A DNA stretch of 64,000 nucleotides from Alphaproteobacteria bacterium (GCA_018823835.1 JAHJHT010000008.1:62001-126000); one strand, 5' to 3'. Counted from the stretch's first letter, positions 32,347 to 41,299 are shown. Translations and numbers: made by a program. The notes: generated from the sequence alone by a model not told the origin.

Positions 32347-33291
32347 ATGCAGCCCAATCCAACTCTCGACCAGTTGCAGGTGCTGGTTGCCGTAGCCGAC
32401 GCCGGCAGCTTTTCGGCGGCTGGCCGCAAGCTCAACCGGGCGCAATCGGTCGTCAGCTACGCTATCGGCAACCTGGAGACGCAGCTTGGCCTCAAGCTTT
32501 TCGAGCGCGAGGGTACCCGCGAGGCAGCGCTGACGGCAGAGGGAAAGGCGATGGTGGCCGACGCGCGCCGCATGATGAACGTGCTGAGCGACATCCGCTC
32601 CCGCGCCGAGGGCCTGAAGCAGGGGCTGGAAGCTGAACTGTCGATCGCTGTGGATGTGGCGACGCCGTCGCCGGTTCTGACCGCGGTACTGGCGGCATTC
32701 GAGGCCGAGTTTCCGTCGGTCGCGCTCCGGCTGAACGTCGGCGCCCTTGGCGCCGTCTGGGAGCAGTTGCTGACACGCGGCGTCGATCTCAGCATCGGCG
32801 GCCAGCCCGTCGCCATCAGCGACGACCTGGTGGCCGAGCGGATTGGCGATGCATCGATGATTCCCATGGCAGCTCCGGATCATCCGCTGGCTACCTACAA
32901 GGGCAGGGTGCCGCTTTCTGTCGTGCGCGAGCATTTCCAGCTCGTGATCTCCGACGTGTCGCAGATGACCAAGGGCAAGGATTTCGGCGTATTTGCCTAC
33001 CGGACATGGCGCATGACGGACATGTCGACCAAGTACAACCTTATCCTGTCCGGCCTCGGCTGGGGCGGCCTTCCCGCCTGGATGATCATCGATGACGTCC
33101 TGGCCGGCCGGCTGGCGGTGCTCGATCTCGAACCCTACCCGGTGCGGCCATACGAGATATACGCCTTCCATCGTGCCGACGCGCTGCCGGGTCCGGCCGG
33201 ACGCTGGCTGCTCGAGCGCTTCAAGCTGGAATTGCCGAGGGTCCGCGCTACGCTTCCGGACGCATTCTTGCGGACCCTTCCAGACGGGTAG
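32347..33291 (+). CDS. LysR family transcriptional regulator
   Basis: This 314-residue LysR-type regulator has an N-terminal winged helix-turn-helix (about 7-65: LQVLVAVADAGSFSAAGRKL, SVVSYAIGNLETQLGLKLFE) and a C-terminal effector-binding domain (about 95-300). It is divergent from azoR and probably controls it and itself through the palindrome between them. The effector is unknown. The DNA-binding half is fully conserved in layout, so I expect an active regulator. Confidence 0.95.
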   Translation: MQPNPTLDQLQVLVAVADAGSFSAAGRKLNRAQSVVSYAIGNLETQLGLKLFEREGTREAALTAEGKAMVADARRMMNVLSDIRSRAEGLKQGLEAELSIAVDVATPSPVLTAVLAAFEAEFPSVALRLNVGALGAVWEQLLTRGVDLSIGGQPVAISDDLVAERIGDASMIPMAAPDHPLATYKGRVPLSVVREHFQLVISDVSQMTKGKDFGVFAYRTWRMTDMSTKYNLILSGLGWGGLPAWMIIDDVLAGRLAVLDLEPYPVRPYEIYAFHRADALPGPAGRWLLERFKLELPRVRATLPDAFLRTLPDG

Positions 33292-33337
33292 CTGGCCTGC
33301 GGCTCGCCGGCTGGCGGAAAAATGGCCGGCGACCGCC

Positions 33338-33868
33338 TCAGTCCTGTTCGGCGACAGTCTTGAGCTTGGCCAGGCCCTTCTCATAGTCAGGCCCGATCCA
33401 GCGGTCGAACATCAGGCCGAACCACTTCTCCGGGATGCCCTTGAGATCCGACCTGAACCCCCATGTCGCCGTGGTGCCGGTTTCCGACGGGACGAGGTCC
33501 CAACTCGCGATCGCGCGGCCCATCGTGCCGAAATCGAGCGCCAGTTCTGCATAGTTCGGCGGGTCGTATTCGATGATGCGCTGCGATCCGCTGCCGACGT
33601 CGGGATTGTCGGACGACCAGCGCATGATCTGGCCGAGACCGCTCTCCGTGCCCTCGAACGAATAGGCGATGTCGGGGTCACGGTCCGCCCATGGCGAGAA
33701 TTCGTCGAAACGGCGCAGGTCGCCGACGATCGCAAAAACCTTGTCTGGCGGCGCGGCGATCTCGATCGAGCGGCTGACGACCGCCTGGGCCGGTAGCAGA
33801 AAGGAGCCGACGACGACGACAAGGGCGACCGCCGCGACCAGATAGAATATCCATTTCAGGAACTTCAT
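33338..33868 (-). CDS. SRPBCC family protein (polyketide cyclase-like), membrane-anchored
   Basis: This 176-residue protein has an N-terminal hydrophobic anchor (MKFLKWIFYLVAAVALVVVV) followed by a START/SRPBCC hydrophobic-ligand domain (VVSRSIEIAAPPDKVFAIVG, RRFDEFSPWADRD, LGQIMRWSSDNPDVGSG, SWDLVPSETGTTATWGF). The ATG at 33868 has GGGGGAG upstream. Such proteins bind lipids or small hydrophobic molecules; no ligand can be named. It is convergent with the LysR gene and follows the LOG gene on the same strand after 120 bases. Confidence 0.88.
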   Translation of the reverse strand: MKFLKWIFYLVAAVALVVVVGSFLLPAQAVVSRSIEIAAPPDKVFAIVGDLRRFDEFSPWADRDPDIAYSFEGTESGLGQIMRWSSDNPDVGSGSQRIIEYDPPNYAELALDFGTMGRAIASWDLVPSETGTTATWGFRSDLKGIPEKWFGLMFDRWIGPDYEKGLAKLKTVAEQD

Positions 33869-33988
33869 AGCGCGATCTCCCCCTGACGCCTGTTCCGGAA
33901 CAGTGATGCTCTGGTGTTCCAGACTCGGCGGGGGCGGGGGCGCCGTCAACCCCGTAGGTTGCAGCCCTGCAGTTTTTCCATGCCGGGG

Positions 33989-34600
33989 CTACATGTTGTC
34001 TATGACGGAGCTGACGCCTTCCATTGGCGCGCCGTCGGCCGCGGCTGCCGCGAGGATGGCAGGCACGATCGCCTCGGCCGTGTCGACCACAAGCGGGTCG
34101 ACCAGATGCGACGTGTGAATGAAGCCCTCGGCGCGCATATGGTCGAGCAGGGCCAGCATCGGATCCCAGAATCCGCCGATATTGCCGAACACGATCGGCT
34201 TGCGGTGATGCCCGAGCTGTCCCCAGGTCATGATCTCGATGATCTCCTCGACCGTGCCGATGCCGCCCGGCAGCGCCACAAAGGCGTCGGATTTCTCGAA
34301 CATCTTGTGTTTGCGCTGGTGCATGTTGTCGGTGACGATCAGTTCGTCGAGGCGCTGGAGCGCGGAACGGGTGGCTTCCTTGTCCATGAGGAACTGCGGG
34401 ATGATGCCGGTGACCTTGCCGCCCGCGCGCAATGCCCCGTCCGCGACGGCGCCCATGATGCCCCTCGTACCGCCACCATAGACCAGTTGCAGGCCGGCGA
34501 GCGCCATGGATCGGCCAAGCACGTGGCCGGCCTTGAGATAGGCCTCTCCCTTGCCGGGTGAGGAACCGCAATAGACGCAGATGGATCGAATCGTGTTCAT
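33989..34600 (-). CDS. LOG family protein (TIGR00730 Rossmann-fold nucleotide hydrolase)
   Basis: This 203-residue protein carries the LOG motifs VYCGSSPG, LVYGGGTRGIMG and PGGIGTVEEIIEIMTWGQLG, the last holding the catalytic Arg/Glu region. LOG enzymes release cytokinin bases or other nucleobases from nucleoside 5'-monophosphates. Many bacterial members act mainly on AMP or take part in nucleotide housekeeping. In a plant-associated bacterium, cytokinin production would be possible but is not shown by the sequence. It lies on the minus strand ahead of the SRPBCC gene. Confidence 0.93.
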   Translation of the reverse strand: MNTIRSICVYCGSSPGKGEAYLKAGHVLGRSMALAGLQLVYGGGTRGIMGAVADGALRAGGKVTGIIPQFLMDKEATRSALQRLDELIVTDNMHQRKHKMFEKSDAFVALPGGIGTVEEIIEIMTWGQLGHHRKPIVFGNIGGFWDPMLALLDHMRAEGFIHTSHLVDPLVVDTAEAIVPAILAAAAADGAPMEGVSSVIDNM

Positions 34601-34634
34601 GGAAGTGATTGGTGATTCTCAGCGTAACCACGTC

Positions 34635-34657
34635 AAGACCCGGGGCGGGTCTTTTCT
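34635..34657 (+). terminator. Terminator-like hairpin in a divergent gap
   Basis: AAGACCCG, loop GGG, CGGGTCTT, then TTCT is a perfect 8-base-pair stem with a short T run. No plus-strand gene ends before it: the LOG gene runs the other way and the LysM gene starts 57 bases later. It may insulate or attenuate the LysM gene. Confidence 0.5.
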
Positions 34658-34713
34658 TGTCGGTCTGAAGAAAAAAGGCTAGACCCGGCACAAGGGTCAA
34701 GGGGCACGAACAT

Positions 34714-36816
34714 ATGGCGATAACGACCAATAGGGCATTGCTTTTTCTGGCTGGCGGCTGCGCGGCGGCCTTGGCGATAGCCTATGCCTCCGGCGCGCTG
34801 GACCCATTGTTCAGCAAACCGCCCCAACCGATCGTCGCGCTGCCTGAACCGGCCGACACCACGCAGAAGGACGCGCGCGTGCCGGCGGCCGAGACGCCGG
34901 CCGATACCGCACCGGAAACTCCTGCCGAGGCCGCTGCGCCCGCAGCCGAGGAACCGAAGGTAACGGCGCCGAGCTTCGACGTCGTGCGCGTCGAGGGCGA
35001 CGGGTCGATCGTCATTGCCGGACGCACCGTTCCCGGCTCGAAGGTTGAGATCCTGGTCGGCTCAAAGGTCATCGGTTCGGATACTGCCGGCCCGGAGGGC
35101 GATTTCGCCGCCGTGCTGGGCGAACCCCTGAAGCCTGGCGACTACCAAATTGTGTTGCGCTCGACCACGCCCGACAATGTCGTGGCCATGTCTGTGGAGA
35201 CGGCCGTCGTCTCCGTGCCCGAAACGGCGGACGGGCAGGTTCTGGCGCTGGTGGAGAAGCCCGGCAAGCCTTCCGAACTGATCATCAAGCCCGAACCCAC
35301 GGCCCCCGCGACCGAGGCGGCTCCCGCTTCGCCTCCTGCCGAGGCACCTGCTGCCGATGCGGCGCCGGCTACGACACCCGGCGCAGAGACGCCGGTGGCC
35401 GAAGCCCCGGCAGTGGAGGCGCCTGCCGCCGCGCCGGAGACAGGCGGGGAGCAGCAGGCCGCGTTGCAGCCCGAGGCGGAACAGCCGGCGGCGCCCAGCG
35501 CGCCGGCGGCCGCGCCTGCCGGCACAGAGGTGGCAGGACCGCATGTATTCGTCGAGGCCGTCGAGATCGACGGGCGCAAGGTGTTCGTCGCCGGCGCTGC
35601 CGATCCCGGCAGGCGGGTGCGCGGCTACGCCAATGAAATCCTGCTCGGCGACGCCACGGCCTCGCCCGACGGGCGCTTCCTGATCGAGACCGAGCGCGAC
35701 CTGCCGGTCGGCGACTACATCATCCGCGTCGATGCGCTCGAGCCCGACGGGGTGAAGGTCGCGGCGCGCGCGGCGGTTCCCTTCGAGCGGGAACCCGGAG
35801 AATCGATCGCCGCCATTGCGCCCGCCGCCCCGCCGGTTGCCGCGCCGACCGCTCCGGCAGCCCCCGAGGCGGCGGCCCCCGCCGCCGGCGCACCGACCGA
35901 GGTGGCGGAAGCCCCGGCTGCAGCGGCGCCCGAAAGTGCCACGCCGCAGACTTCCGGCGAGACGCCGGCGGCTGTCGAGCCGGCGCCGGCCGTAACCACC
36001 GCTCCGTCAGAGCCGGCAGCGACGCCGGACGCGCCGGCTGCACCCGCCGCGGTTGCCGAGACCCCGGCCGTTCAGCCGCCGAAGGCCGACGCGCCGGCCA
36101 CGGCCGAAGCGTCCGGAACCGCGCCGGAGGCTGAGCTGGCCCCGGCCAAGGTGGTCGAAGCAGCCCCGGCTGCACCCGCGCCAGAGGCGTCTGCGCCAGC
36201 GCAGCAGGCACCCGCCGAGACGCCGGCGGCCGCCGCGCCCGCAACAAAGGCGCCCGAAGCCGTGGCCGAAGCCCCCGAGGGCACTCCGGCGGTGACGGCG
36301 CCTGAAGGCGGGACGCCAGCGGCGCCGCAGACGACCGCGGAAGCGCCGGCAGCCGCGCCCGCTGCGGACAAGCCCGCCAGCGAGACGGAGGCGCCGGCAC
36401 CTGGTACGGAAGCGGCAACGCCGCCGATCGCCGCGGCACCGGCGGACGGGACACAGCCCGCCATGCCTGCCGCGCCTGAGACCGGAACCGACGTCGCCAT
36501 GGCGCCGGCAGCCGACGAAAACCTGGCGGCACCGCCGCCCGCCGACGTGCCCGAAGTCCTGGCGCCGAAGCTGCAGAACGTCGACAGCGCGGTGATCATC
36601 CGCCGCGGCGACACGCTGTGGCGCCTGTCCTACCGGGTTTACGGCCGCGGCGTTCGCTACTCGACGATCTACCTCGCCAACCAGTCGCAGATCGAGGATC
36701 CCGACCGGATCTGGCCCGGACAGGTCTTCAAGCTTCCCGAGAAGTCGCTCGATGGGAAGGCCGAGGCCGACCTGGAGCGTCTGGGCGACAGGGTGACAAC
36801 CGTACCCGGACAGTAG
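34714..36816 (+). CDS. Ala/Pro-rich envelope protein with two Ig-like modules and a LysM domain
   Basis: This 700-residue protein has an N-terminal membrane anchor (about 6-25, RALLFLAGGCAAALAIAYAS). Two related beta-rich modules follow (about 88-170, from VVRVEGDGSIVIAGRTVPGS, and about 275-355, from FVEAVEIDGRKVFVAGAADP). They are joined by long Ala/Pro/Glu-rich linkers of low complexity. The C-terminal LysM domain (about 628-675, IIRRGDTLWRLSYRVYGRG to IWPGQVFKLP) should bind peptidoglycan. The linkers (about 355-610) look extended and disordered and could span the periplasm. It is common in rhizobia as a 'LysM peptidoglycan-binding protein'; its role is probably envelope structure. Confidence 0.9.
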   Translation: MAITTNRALLFLAGGCAAALAIAYASGALDPLFSKPPQPIVALPEPADTTQKDARVPAAETPADTAPETPAEAAAPAAEEPKVTAPSFDVVRVEGDGSIVIAGRTVPGSKVEILVGSKVIGSDTAGPEGDFAAVLGEPLKPGDYQIVLRSTTPDNVVAMSVETAVVSVPETADGQVLALVEKPGKPSELIIKPEPTAPATEAAPASPPAEAPAADAAPATTPGAETPVAEAPAVEAPAAAPETGGEQQAALQPEAEQPAAPSAPAAAPAGTEVAGPHVFVEAVEIDGRKVFVAGAADPGRRVRGYANEILLGDATASPDGRFLIETERDLPVGDYIIRVDALEPDGVKVAARAAVPFEREPGESIAAIAPAAPPVAAPTAPAAPEAAAPAAGAPTEVAEAPAAAAPESATPQTSGETPAAVEPAPAVTTAPSEPAATPDAPAAPAAVAETPAVQPPKADAPATAEASGTAPEAELAPAKVVEAAPAAPAPEASAPAQQAPAETPAAAAPATKAPEAVAEAPEGTPAVTAPEGGTPAAPQTTAEAPAAAPAADKPASETEAPAPGTEAATPPIAAAPADGTQPAMPAAPETGTDVAMAPAADENLAAPPPADVPEVLAPKLQNVDSAVIIRRGDTLWRLSYRVYGRGVRYSTIYLANQSQIEDPDRIWPGQVFKLPEKSLDGKAEADLERLGDRVTTVPGQ

Positions 36817-36835
36817 GCGGGTTGATCGCGGCAAC

Positions 36836-36864
36836 TTCATCGTCTATCGTCGATGGACGATGAA
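36836..36864. promoter_or_regulatory. ArsR operator overlapping the regulator start codon
   Basis: TTCATCGTC-T-ATCG-T-CGAT-G-GACGATGAA is a 29-base near-perfect palindrome with one mismatched pair. The ATG of the ArsR gene (36860-36862) is inside its right arm. This fits autorepression by a dimeric ArsR protein. Confidence 0.65.
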
Positions 36865-37192
36865 AATCGCCGATCCTTCCGCTGCAACGGCTGACAACGC
36901 AGACAGCGCCCGGCAGCTTGCCGCGCGCATGGCAGCGCTTGGCCATCCCGCGCGGGTCGAGATCATACGCCACCTGGCGCGCGCCGAATCCTGCTGCTGC
37001 CGCGAGGTGGTCGAGAACTTCGACCTTGCCCAGTCGACGGTGTCGCAGCACCTGAAGGTGCTTGTCGAGGCGGGACTGGTGACTTTTACGCCCGACCGGC
37101 AGCGATCGCGCTATCGCGTCGACCGCGACGCTCTGGCCGGCCTTTCGGCATCCATGGCGGCCCTCGTGGCCACCTGCTGCTCCGGCCGCTGA
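36860..37192 (+). CDS. ArsR family transcriptional repressor
   Basis: This is a 110-residue winged-helix ArsR/SmtB-type protein: ALGHPARVEIIRHLARAESC, then CCCREVVENFDLAQSTVSQH as the recognition region, then the wing FTPDRQRSRYRV. It has a run of three cysteines (Cys-Cys-Cys in the alpha-3 region, where ArsR and CadC bind metal or metalloid) and a Cys pair near the end (VATCCSGR). Thiol sensing of a metal, metalloid or oxidant is therefore plausible. It lies 21 bases before an Atm1-type ABC exporter and probably represses itself and that gene through the palindrome at 36836-36864. Confidence 0.93.
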   Translation: MKIADPSAATADNADSARQLAARMAALGHPARVEIIRHLARAESCCCREVVENFDLAQSTVSQHLKVLVEAGLVTFTPDRQRSRYRVDRDALAGLSASMAALVATCCSGR

Positions 37193-37213
37193 CGACAACA
37201 GAAAGCAAGAGAC

Positions 37214-39103
37214 TTGGCCAAGATTTCCGGCGATTCCGGTTCGACCCTCAGCGCGCTGCGCAGCCTCTGGCCCTATATGTGGCCGGCCGAACGGCCTGAC
37301 CTCAAGGCGCGTCTCGTCTGGGCAACGATCTTCCTGGTCGTGGCGAAGCTGGTGCTGGTGGTTGTGCCCTATTTCTTCAAATGGGCAACCGACGCGCTTG
37401 CCGGCGACAGCGCGACGGTTCCGCCATTGCCGGCCTTCCTGCTGGCGCCGGTCATGCTGGTGGTCGCCTACAACGTCCTGCGCATGGTGCAGCTCGGCTT
37501 CAACCAGCTGCGCGATGCGCTGTTTGCCCGCGTCGGCCAGAATGCCGTGCGGCAGCTGGCCTTCCGGACTTTCCGGCACATGCACGAACTGTCGCTGCGC
37601 TTTCACCTCGAGAGGCGCACCGGCGGCCTGTCGCGCATCATCGAGCGCGGCACCAAGGGCATCGAGTCGATCGTTCGTTTCACCATGCTGGCGACGGCGC
37701 CGACGATCCTCGAATTCGTCTTCACGGCGGCGGTCTTCGCCATTGCCTATGACTGGGTCTATGTCGCGGTGATCGCGGTGACGGTGTGGCTCTACACCTG
37801 GTACACGGTCAAGGCGAGCGACTGGCGCATCCGCATCCGCCGCGAGATGAACGATTCCGACACCGACGCCAACACCAAGGCGATCGACTCGCTGCTGAAC
37901 TACGAGACGGTCAAGTATTTCAACAACGAGGCAATGGAAGCCGAGCGCTACGACCAGTCGATGGCGCGCTACGAAAAGGCCGCGACCAAGACCTGGGTAT
38001 CGCTTGGCTGGCTGAATTTCGGCCAGGGGGTGATCTTCGGCGGCGGCATGACCGTGGTGATGGTCCTGTCGGCACGCGAGGTCATGGCTGGCACGCAGAC
38101 GATCGGCGATTTCGTCTTCGTCAACGCCATGCTGATGCAGCTCGCCCAGCCGTTGAACTTCATCGGCTCGGTCTACCGCGAAATCCGCCAGAGCCTGACC
38201 GATATCGAGCACATGTTCGAACTGCTCGACGTCAAGCGCGAGGTCGTGGACAGGCCGGACGCCGGACCGCTCAAGGTGAGCGACGGCCGCGTGGAGTTCC
38301 GCGACGTGCAGTTTTCCTACGATCCGGCGCGCAAGATACTGAAGGGGATCAGCTTCGACGTGCCCCCGGGCAAGACTGTCGCGATCGTCGGCCCGTCCGG
38401 CGCCGGCAAGTCGACGATCTCGCGGCTGCTGTTCCGCTTCTACGACATCCAGTCAGGCAGCATCAGCATCGACGGCCAGGACATTCGCGACGTGACGCAG
38501 GAGAGCCTGCGCGCCGTCATCGGCATGGTTCCGCAGGATACGGTGCTGTTCAACGACACGATTGCCTACAACATCCGCTATGGCCGCATGAGCGCCCCGG
38601 AGGACGAGGTCAGGCATGCCGCCGAACTGGCCCAGATCGGCAGCTTCATCGAGCGGCTGCCGGATGGCTATGCCTCCATGGTCGGCGAACGCGGCCTGAA
38701 GCTCTCGGGCGGCGAGAAACAGCGTGTGGCGATTGCGCGCACGATCCTCAAGGCGCCGCCGATCCTGATCCTCGACGAGGCGACCTCGGCGCTGGATTCC
38801 CATACCGAGCAGGAAATCCAGGCCGCACTCGACCTGGTGAGCAAGGGGCGCACGACGCTGGTCATCGCGCACCGCCTGTCGACCATCATCACCGCCGACG
38901 AGATCATCGTGCTGAAGGATGGCGAGATCGCCGAACGCGGCAGGCACGCCGACCTTCTCAAGCTGAAGGGACTCTATGCCTCGATGTGGGACCGCCAGCG
39001 CGAAGCCTCGGAGGCCGAGGAGCGGCTGCGGGTCGCGCGCGAGGCCGACGAGTTCGGCGTCATCGTCAGGCGCCGCACGCCCGAAATCACGCCCGAGAAC
39101 TGA
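37214..39103 (+). CDS. ABC half-transporter, Atm1 / heavy-metal type
   Basis: This 629-residue fused permease-ATPase has six membrane helices (about 30-320), including YEKAATKTWVSLGWLNFGQG and the Atm1-typical LNYETVKYFNNEAMEAERYD. The nucleotide-binding domain has Walker A GPSGAGKST (393-401), signature LSGGEKQRVA, Walker B ILILDEATSALD and the switch His of IAHRLSTI. Bacterial and mitochondrial Atm1 proteins export glutathione-linked sulfur or metal species. The start is TTG at 37214, 21 bases after the ArsR stop; no ATG is close. Co-regulation by ArsR suggests thiol-conjugated metal or metalloid detoxification, which is inference. Confidence 0.94.
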   Translation: MAKISGDSGSTLSALRSLWPYMWPAERPDLKARLVWATIFLVVAKLVLVVVPYFFKWATDALAGDSATVPPLPAFLLAPVMLVVAYNVLRMVQLGFNQLRDALFARVGQNAVRQLAFRTFRHMHELSLRFHLERRTGGLSRIIERGTKGIESIVRFTMLATAPTILEFVFTAAVFAIAYDWVYVAVIAVTVWLYTWYTVKASDWRIRIRREMNDSDTDANTKAIDSLLNYETVKYFNNEAMEAERYDQSMARYEKAATKTWVSLGWLNFGQGVIFGGGMTVVMVLSAREVMAGTQTIGDFVFVNAMLMQLAQPLNFIGSVYREIRQSLTDIEHMFELLDVKREVVDRPDAGPLKVSDGRVEFRDVQFSYDPARKILKGISFDVPPGKTVAIVGPSGAGKSTISRLLFRFYDIQSGSISIDGQDIRDVTQESLRAVIGMVPQDTVLFNDTIAYNIRYGRMSAPEDEVRHAAELAQIGSFIERLPDGYASMVGERGLKLSGGEKQRVAIARTILKAPPILILDEATSALDSHTEQEIQAALDLVSKGRTTLVIAHRLSTIITADEIIVLKDGEIAERGRHADLLKLKGLYASMWDRQREASEAEERLRVAREADEFGVIVRRRTPEITPEN

Positions 39104-39117
39104 ACCGACAATCCGCC

Positions 39118-39148
39118 TTGACCTCAACTTCGGTTGAGGTCGTACCGT
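39118..39148 (+). promoter_or_regulatory. MerR/SoxR-type promoter with dyad operator
   Basis: -35 TTGACC (39118-39123) and -10 TACCGT (39143-39148) are 19 bases apart, the long spacing typical of MerR-family promoters. The dyad GACCTCAAC-TTCG-GTTGAGGTC (perfect 9-base arms) fills the spacer. It resembles a SoxR box in core sequence. Confidence 0.75.
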
Positions 39149-39209
39149 GCCGGTCAATGCGTCCTCAAGGGTGGGGCCGCGTGGCGGGTCAGCACGGGGA
39201 AATGCGGAA

Positions 39210-39554
39210 ATGATCGAGAAGAATCAGCAGGATGGCACCGCTCCGGTTTACCGGGTCGACAAGTTCTCGGTGCCGCAGGAGGCCCGCGAGGAGTTTGTCG
39301 CTAGGGTGGTAGAGACGCACGAGGTGCTGCGCCGGCAGCCGGGTTTCGTGCGCGATCTCCTGCTCGAGCAGGAATCGGGGCCCGGCGAATTCAACCTCGT
39401 GACGATGGTCGAGTGGCAAAGCCAGGATGCCATCGACCGCGCCCGCCCGGTCGTCAGGGCAATGCATGAAACCCGCGGCTTCGATCCGCAGGCGCTGATG
39501 AAGCGGCTAGGCATCAGGGCCGATATCGCAAACTACAGGCGGCTTGCGGACTAA
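39210..39554 (+). CDS. Antibiotic biosynthesis monooxygenase (ABM) domain protein
   Basis: This is a 114-residue ferredoxin-like ABM-fold protein: PVYRVDKFSVPQEAREEFVA, VVETHEVLRRQPGFVRDLLL, GEFNLVTMVEWQSQDAIDRA. ABM proteins include cofactor-free quinone-forming monooxygenases and many of unknown role. The ATG at 39210 (MIEKNQQDG) is preceded by GCGGA. The MerR/SoxR-type promoter at 39118-39148 drives it with a 60-70 base leader, so redox or electrophile induction is likely. No MerR gene is in the window. Confidence 0.85.
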   Translation: MIEKNQQDGTAPVYRVDKFSVPQEAREEFVARVVETHEVLRRQPGFVRDLLLEQESGPGEFNLVTMVEWQSQDAIDRARPVVRAMHETRGFDPQALMKRLGIRADIANYRRLAD

Positions 39555-39764
39555 GCCCGACCGCAATGGCCGGGGCCAAACCCGTCCGCTGCAAGGACGC
39601 ACCCGCCGTGCGAATCCCGACATCGCGTCTGCGCAAAGACAACCGCAGCAGGAACCCCGGGCGCGCCGCGCCGTTGCTACTGATCGCGATCTGCCTGCCG
39701 CGTTGCGGGTTGGAGTCATTTCCGGTAATCAGGCGCCAACCCGAATGGAGCCCGTCAGCACAGC

Positions 39765-40463
39765 ATGAGCCTTGGCGATACAATCAAGAACGCATTTGTC
39801 CCCGTCAATCGCGAGGGATATCCGTTCATCGCCGGCTTTGCGGTCGTTACGCTGCTGCTTGGCCTGTTCTCGACCAGCCTGTTCTGGATCGGTGCGATCC
39901 TGACGGCGTGGTGCGCCTACTTCTTCCGCGATCCGGTCCGCGTCACGCCGCTCGACGACCGGCTGGTGATCAGCCCGGCTGACGGCGTGGTGTCGGCTGT
40001 GGGTCCCGCCGTGCCGCCGCGCGAGCTTGGCCTCGGCTCCGGCGAGATGACGCGCGTCTCGGTCTTCATGAACGTCTTCTCCTGCCACGTGAACCGCTCG
40101 CCGGTGCGCGGCAAGATCACCCGCATCGAGCATCGTCCGGGTAAATTCCTCAACGCCGAACTCGACAAGGCGAGCCAGGAGAACGAGCGCAACGGCCTGG
40201 TCATCGAAAGCCCCAACGGCGTGGTCGCCTGCGTGCAGATCGCCGGCCTTGTGGCGCGCCGCATCGTCTGCTGGGCCGAGACCGGCGGCAACATCGGCGC
40301 CGGCGAGCGCATCGGCCTTATCCGCTTCGGCTCGCGGCTCGACGTCTTCATGCCGACGGATGCGACGGTAAAGGTAGCGGTCGGCCAGACCGCCGTCGCG
40401 GGGGAGACGGTGATGGCGGAGTTCGGCGGCGGCGCCGTCACACCGCTTGTGCGGATCGACTGA
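39765..40463 (+). CDS. psd: Phosphatidylserine decarboxylase proenzyme
   Basis: This 232-residue short-type Psd makes phosphatidylethanolamine from phosphatidylserine. It has two N-terminal hydrophobic helices (about 20-52), then [20 protein letters not shown], the active-site His region [17 protein letters not shown] and the self-cleavage site in RFGSRLDVF. Cleavage at Gly189-Ser190 turns Ser190 into the pyruvoyl cofactor of the alpha chain. It overlaps pssA by one base (TGATG), so both steps of the PE pathway are coupled. Confidence 0.97.
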   Translation: MSLGDTIKNAFVPVNREGYPFIAGFAVVTLLLGLFSTSLFWIGAILTAWCAYFFRDPVRVTPLDDRLVISPADGVVSAVGPAVPPRELGLGSGEMTRVSVFMNVFSCHVNRSPVRGKITRIEHRPGKFLNAELDKASQENERNGLVIESPNGVVACVQIAGLVARRIVCWAETGGNIGAGERIGLIRFGSRLDVFMPTDATVKVAVGQTAVAGETVMAEFGGGAVTPLVRID

Positions 40464-41299
40464 TGCTGTTCCAGCCCTTCCAGCCGCATGGGCGCGGCGG
40501 ACCTCGCATCCGCGAGATCCCGCTTCGCATGGTGCTGCCCAATCTCGTCACGGTGCTGGCGATCTGTGCCGGCCTTTCCGGCATTCGCCTGGCCTTCGAG
40601 GGCCGTTTCGAGACCGCGGTCGCCATGGTGCTGATTGCGGCGTTTCTCGACGGCATCGACGGCAGGCTCGCCCGCATGCTCAAGGCGACGTCGAAATTCG
40701 GCGCGCAGATGGATTCGCTGGCCGACATCGTCAATTTCGGCGTCGCGCCGGCGCTGGTGCTCTATGCCTATCTGCTGGACCGGGCGGGCTCGCCCGGCTG
40801 GATCGCGGCGCTTCTGTTCGCCATCGCCTGCGGGTTGCGGCTCGCACGCTTCAACGTGCTCGACGAGGACGTCGACCGGCCGGCCTGGCAGGCCGAGTAT
40901 TTCGTCGGCGTGCCGGCCCCGGCGGGAGCGGTCATCGTGCTGCTGCCGATCTATCTCGTGCTGGCGGGCGGGCTGGTGCCCGACCGCACGCTGGCCTTCG
41001 CGGCCAGTGCCTTCACCATCATGGTGGCCTTCCTGCTGGTCAGCCGCCTGCCGGTCTATTCCGGCAAGAAGCTGAAGGTCCCGGGCGACCGGGTGCTGCC
41101 GATGATCCTCGGCTGCGTGCTGCTGCTCCTGCTGCTGTTCTCGTACCCGTGGCAGACGCTGTCGGCATCGGTGATCGCCTATCTCGTCTTCCTGCCGCTG
41201 TCGGCGCGCGCCTATGCCAACCGCGCCAGGATCGAGAGCGAGAAGGGCGAGGGGACCGGCGAGGCCAGCGCACACGACGCGTCCGAACTCGAACCCTGA
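40463..41299 (+). CDS. pssA: CDP-diacylglycerol--serine O-phosphatidyltransferase
   Basis: This 278-residue integral membrane enzyme makes phosphatidylserine from CDP-diacylglycerol and serine. The CDP-alcohol phosphotransferase motif DG-x2-AR-x8-G-x3-D-x3-D is complete (DGRLARMLKATSKFGAQMD then SLAD). About eight hydrophobic segments follow. It begins on the last base of the psd stop codon, so the two genes form an operon. The C-terminal tail is hydrophilic (ESEKGEGTGEASAHD). Confidence 0.97.
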   Translation: MLFQPFQPHGRGGPRIREIPLRMVLPNLVTVLAICAGLSGIRLAFEGRFETAVAMVLIAAFLDGIDGRLARMLKATSKFGAQMDSLADIVNFGVAPALVLYAYLLDRAGSPGWIAALLFAIACGLRLARFNVLDEDVDRPAWQAEYFVGVPAPAGAVIVLLPIYLVLAGGLVPDRTLAFAASAFTIMVAFLLVSRLPVYSGKKLKVPGDRVLPMILGCVLLLLLLFSYPWQTLSASVIAYLVFLPLSARAYANRARIESEKGEGTGEASAHDASELEP

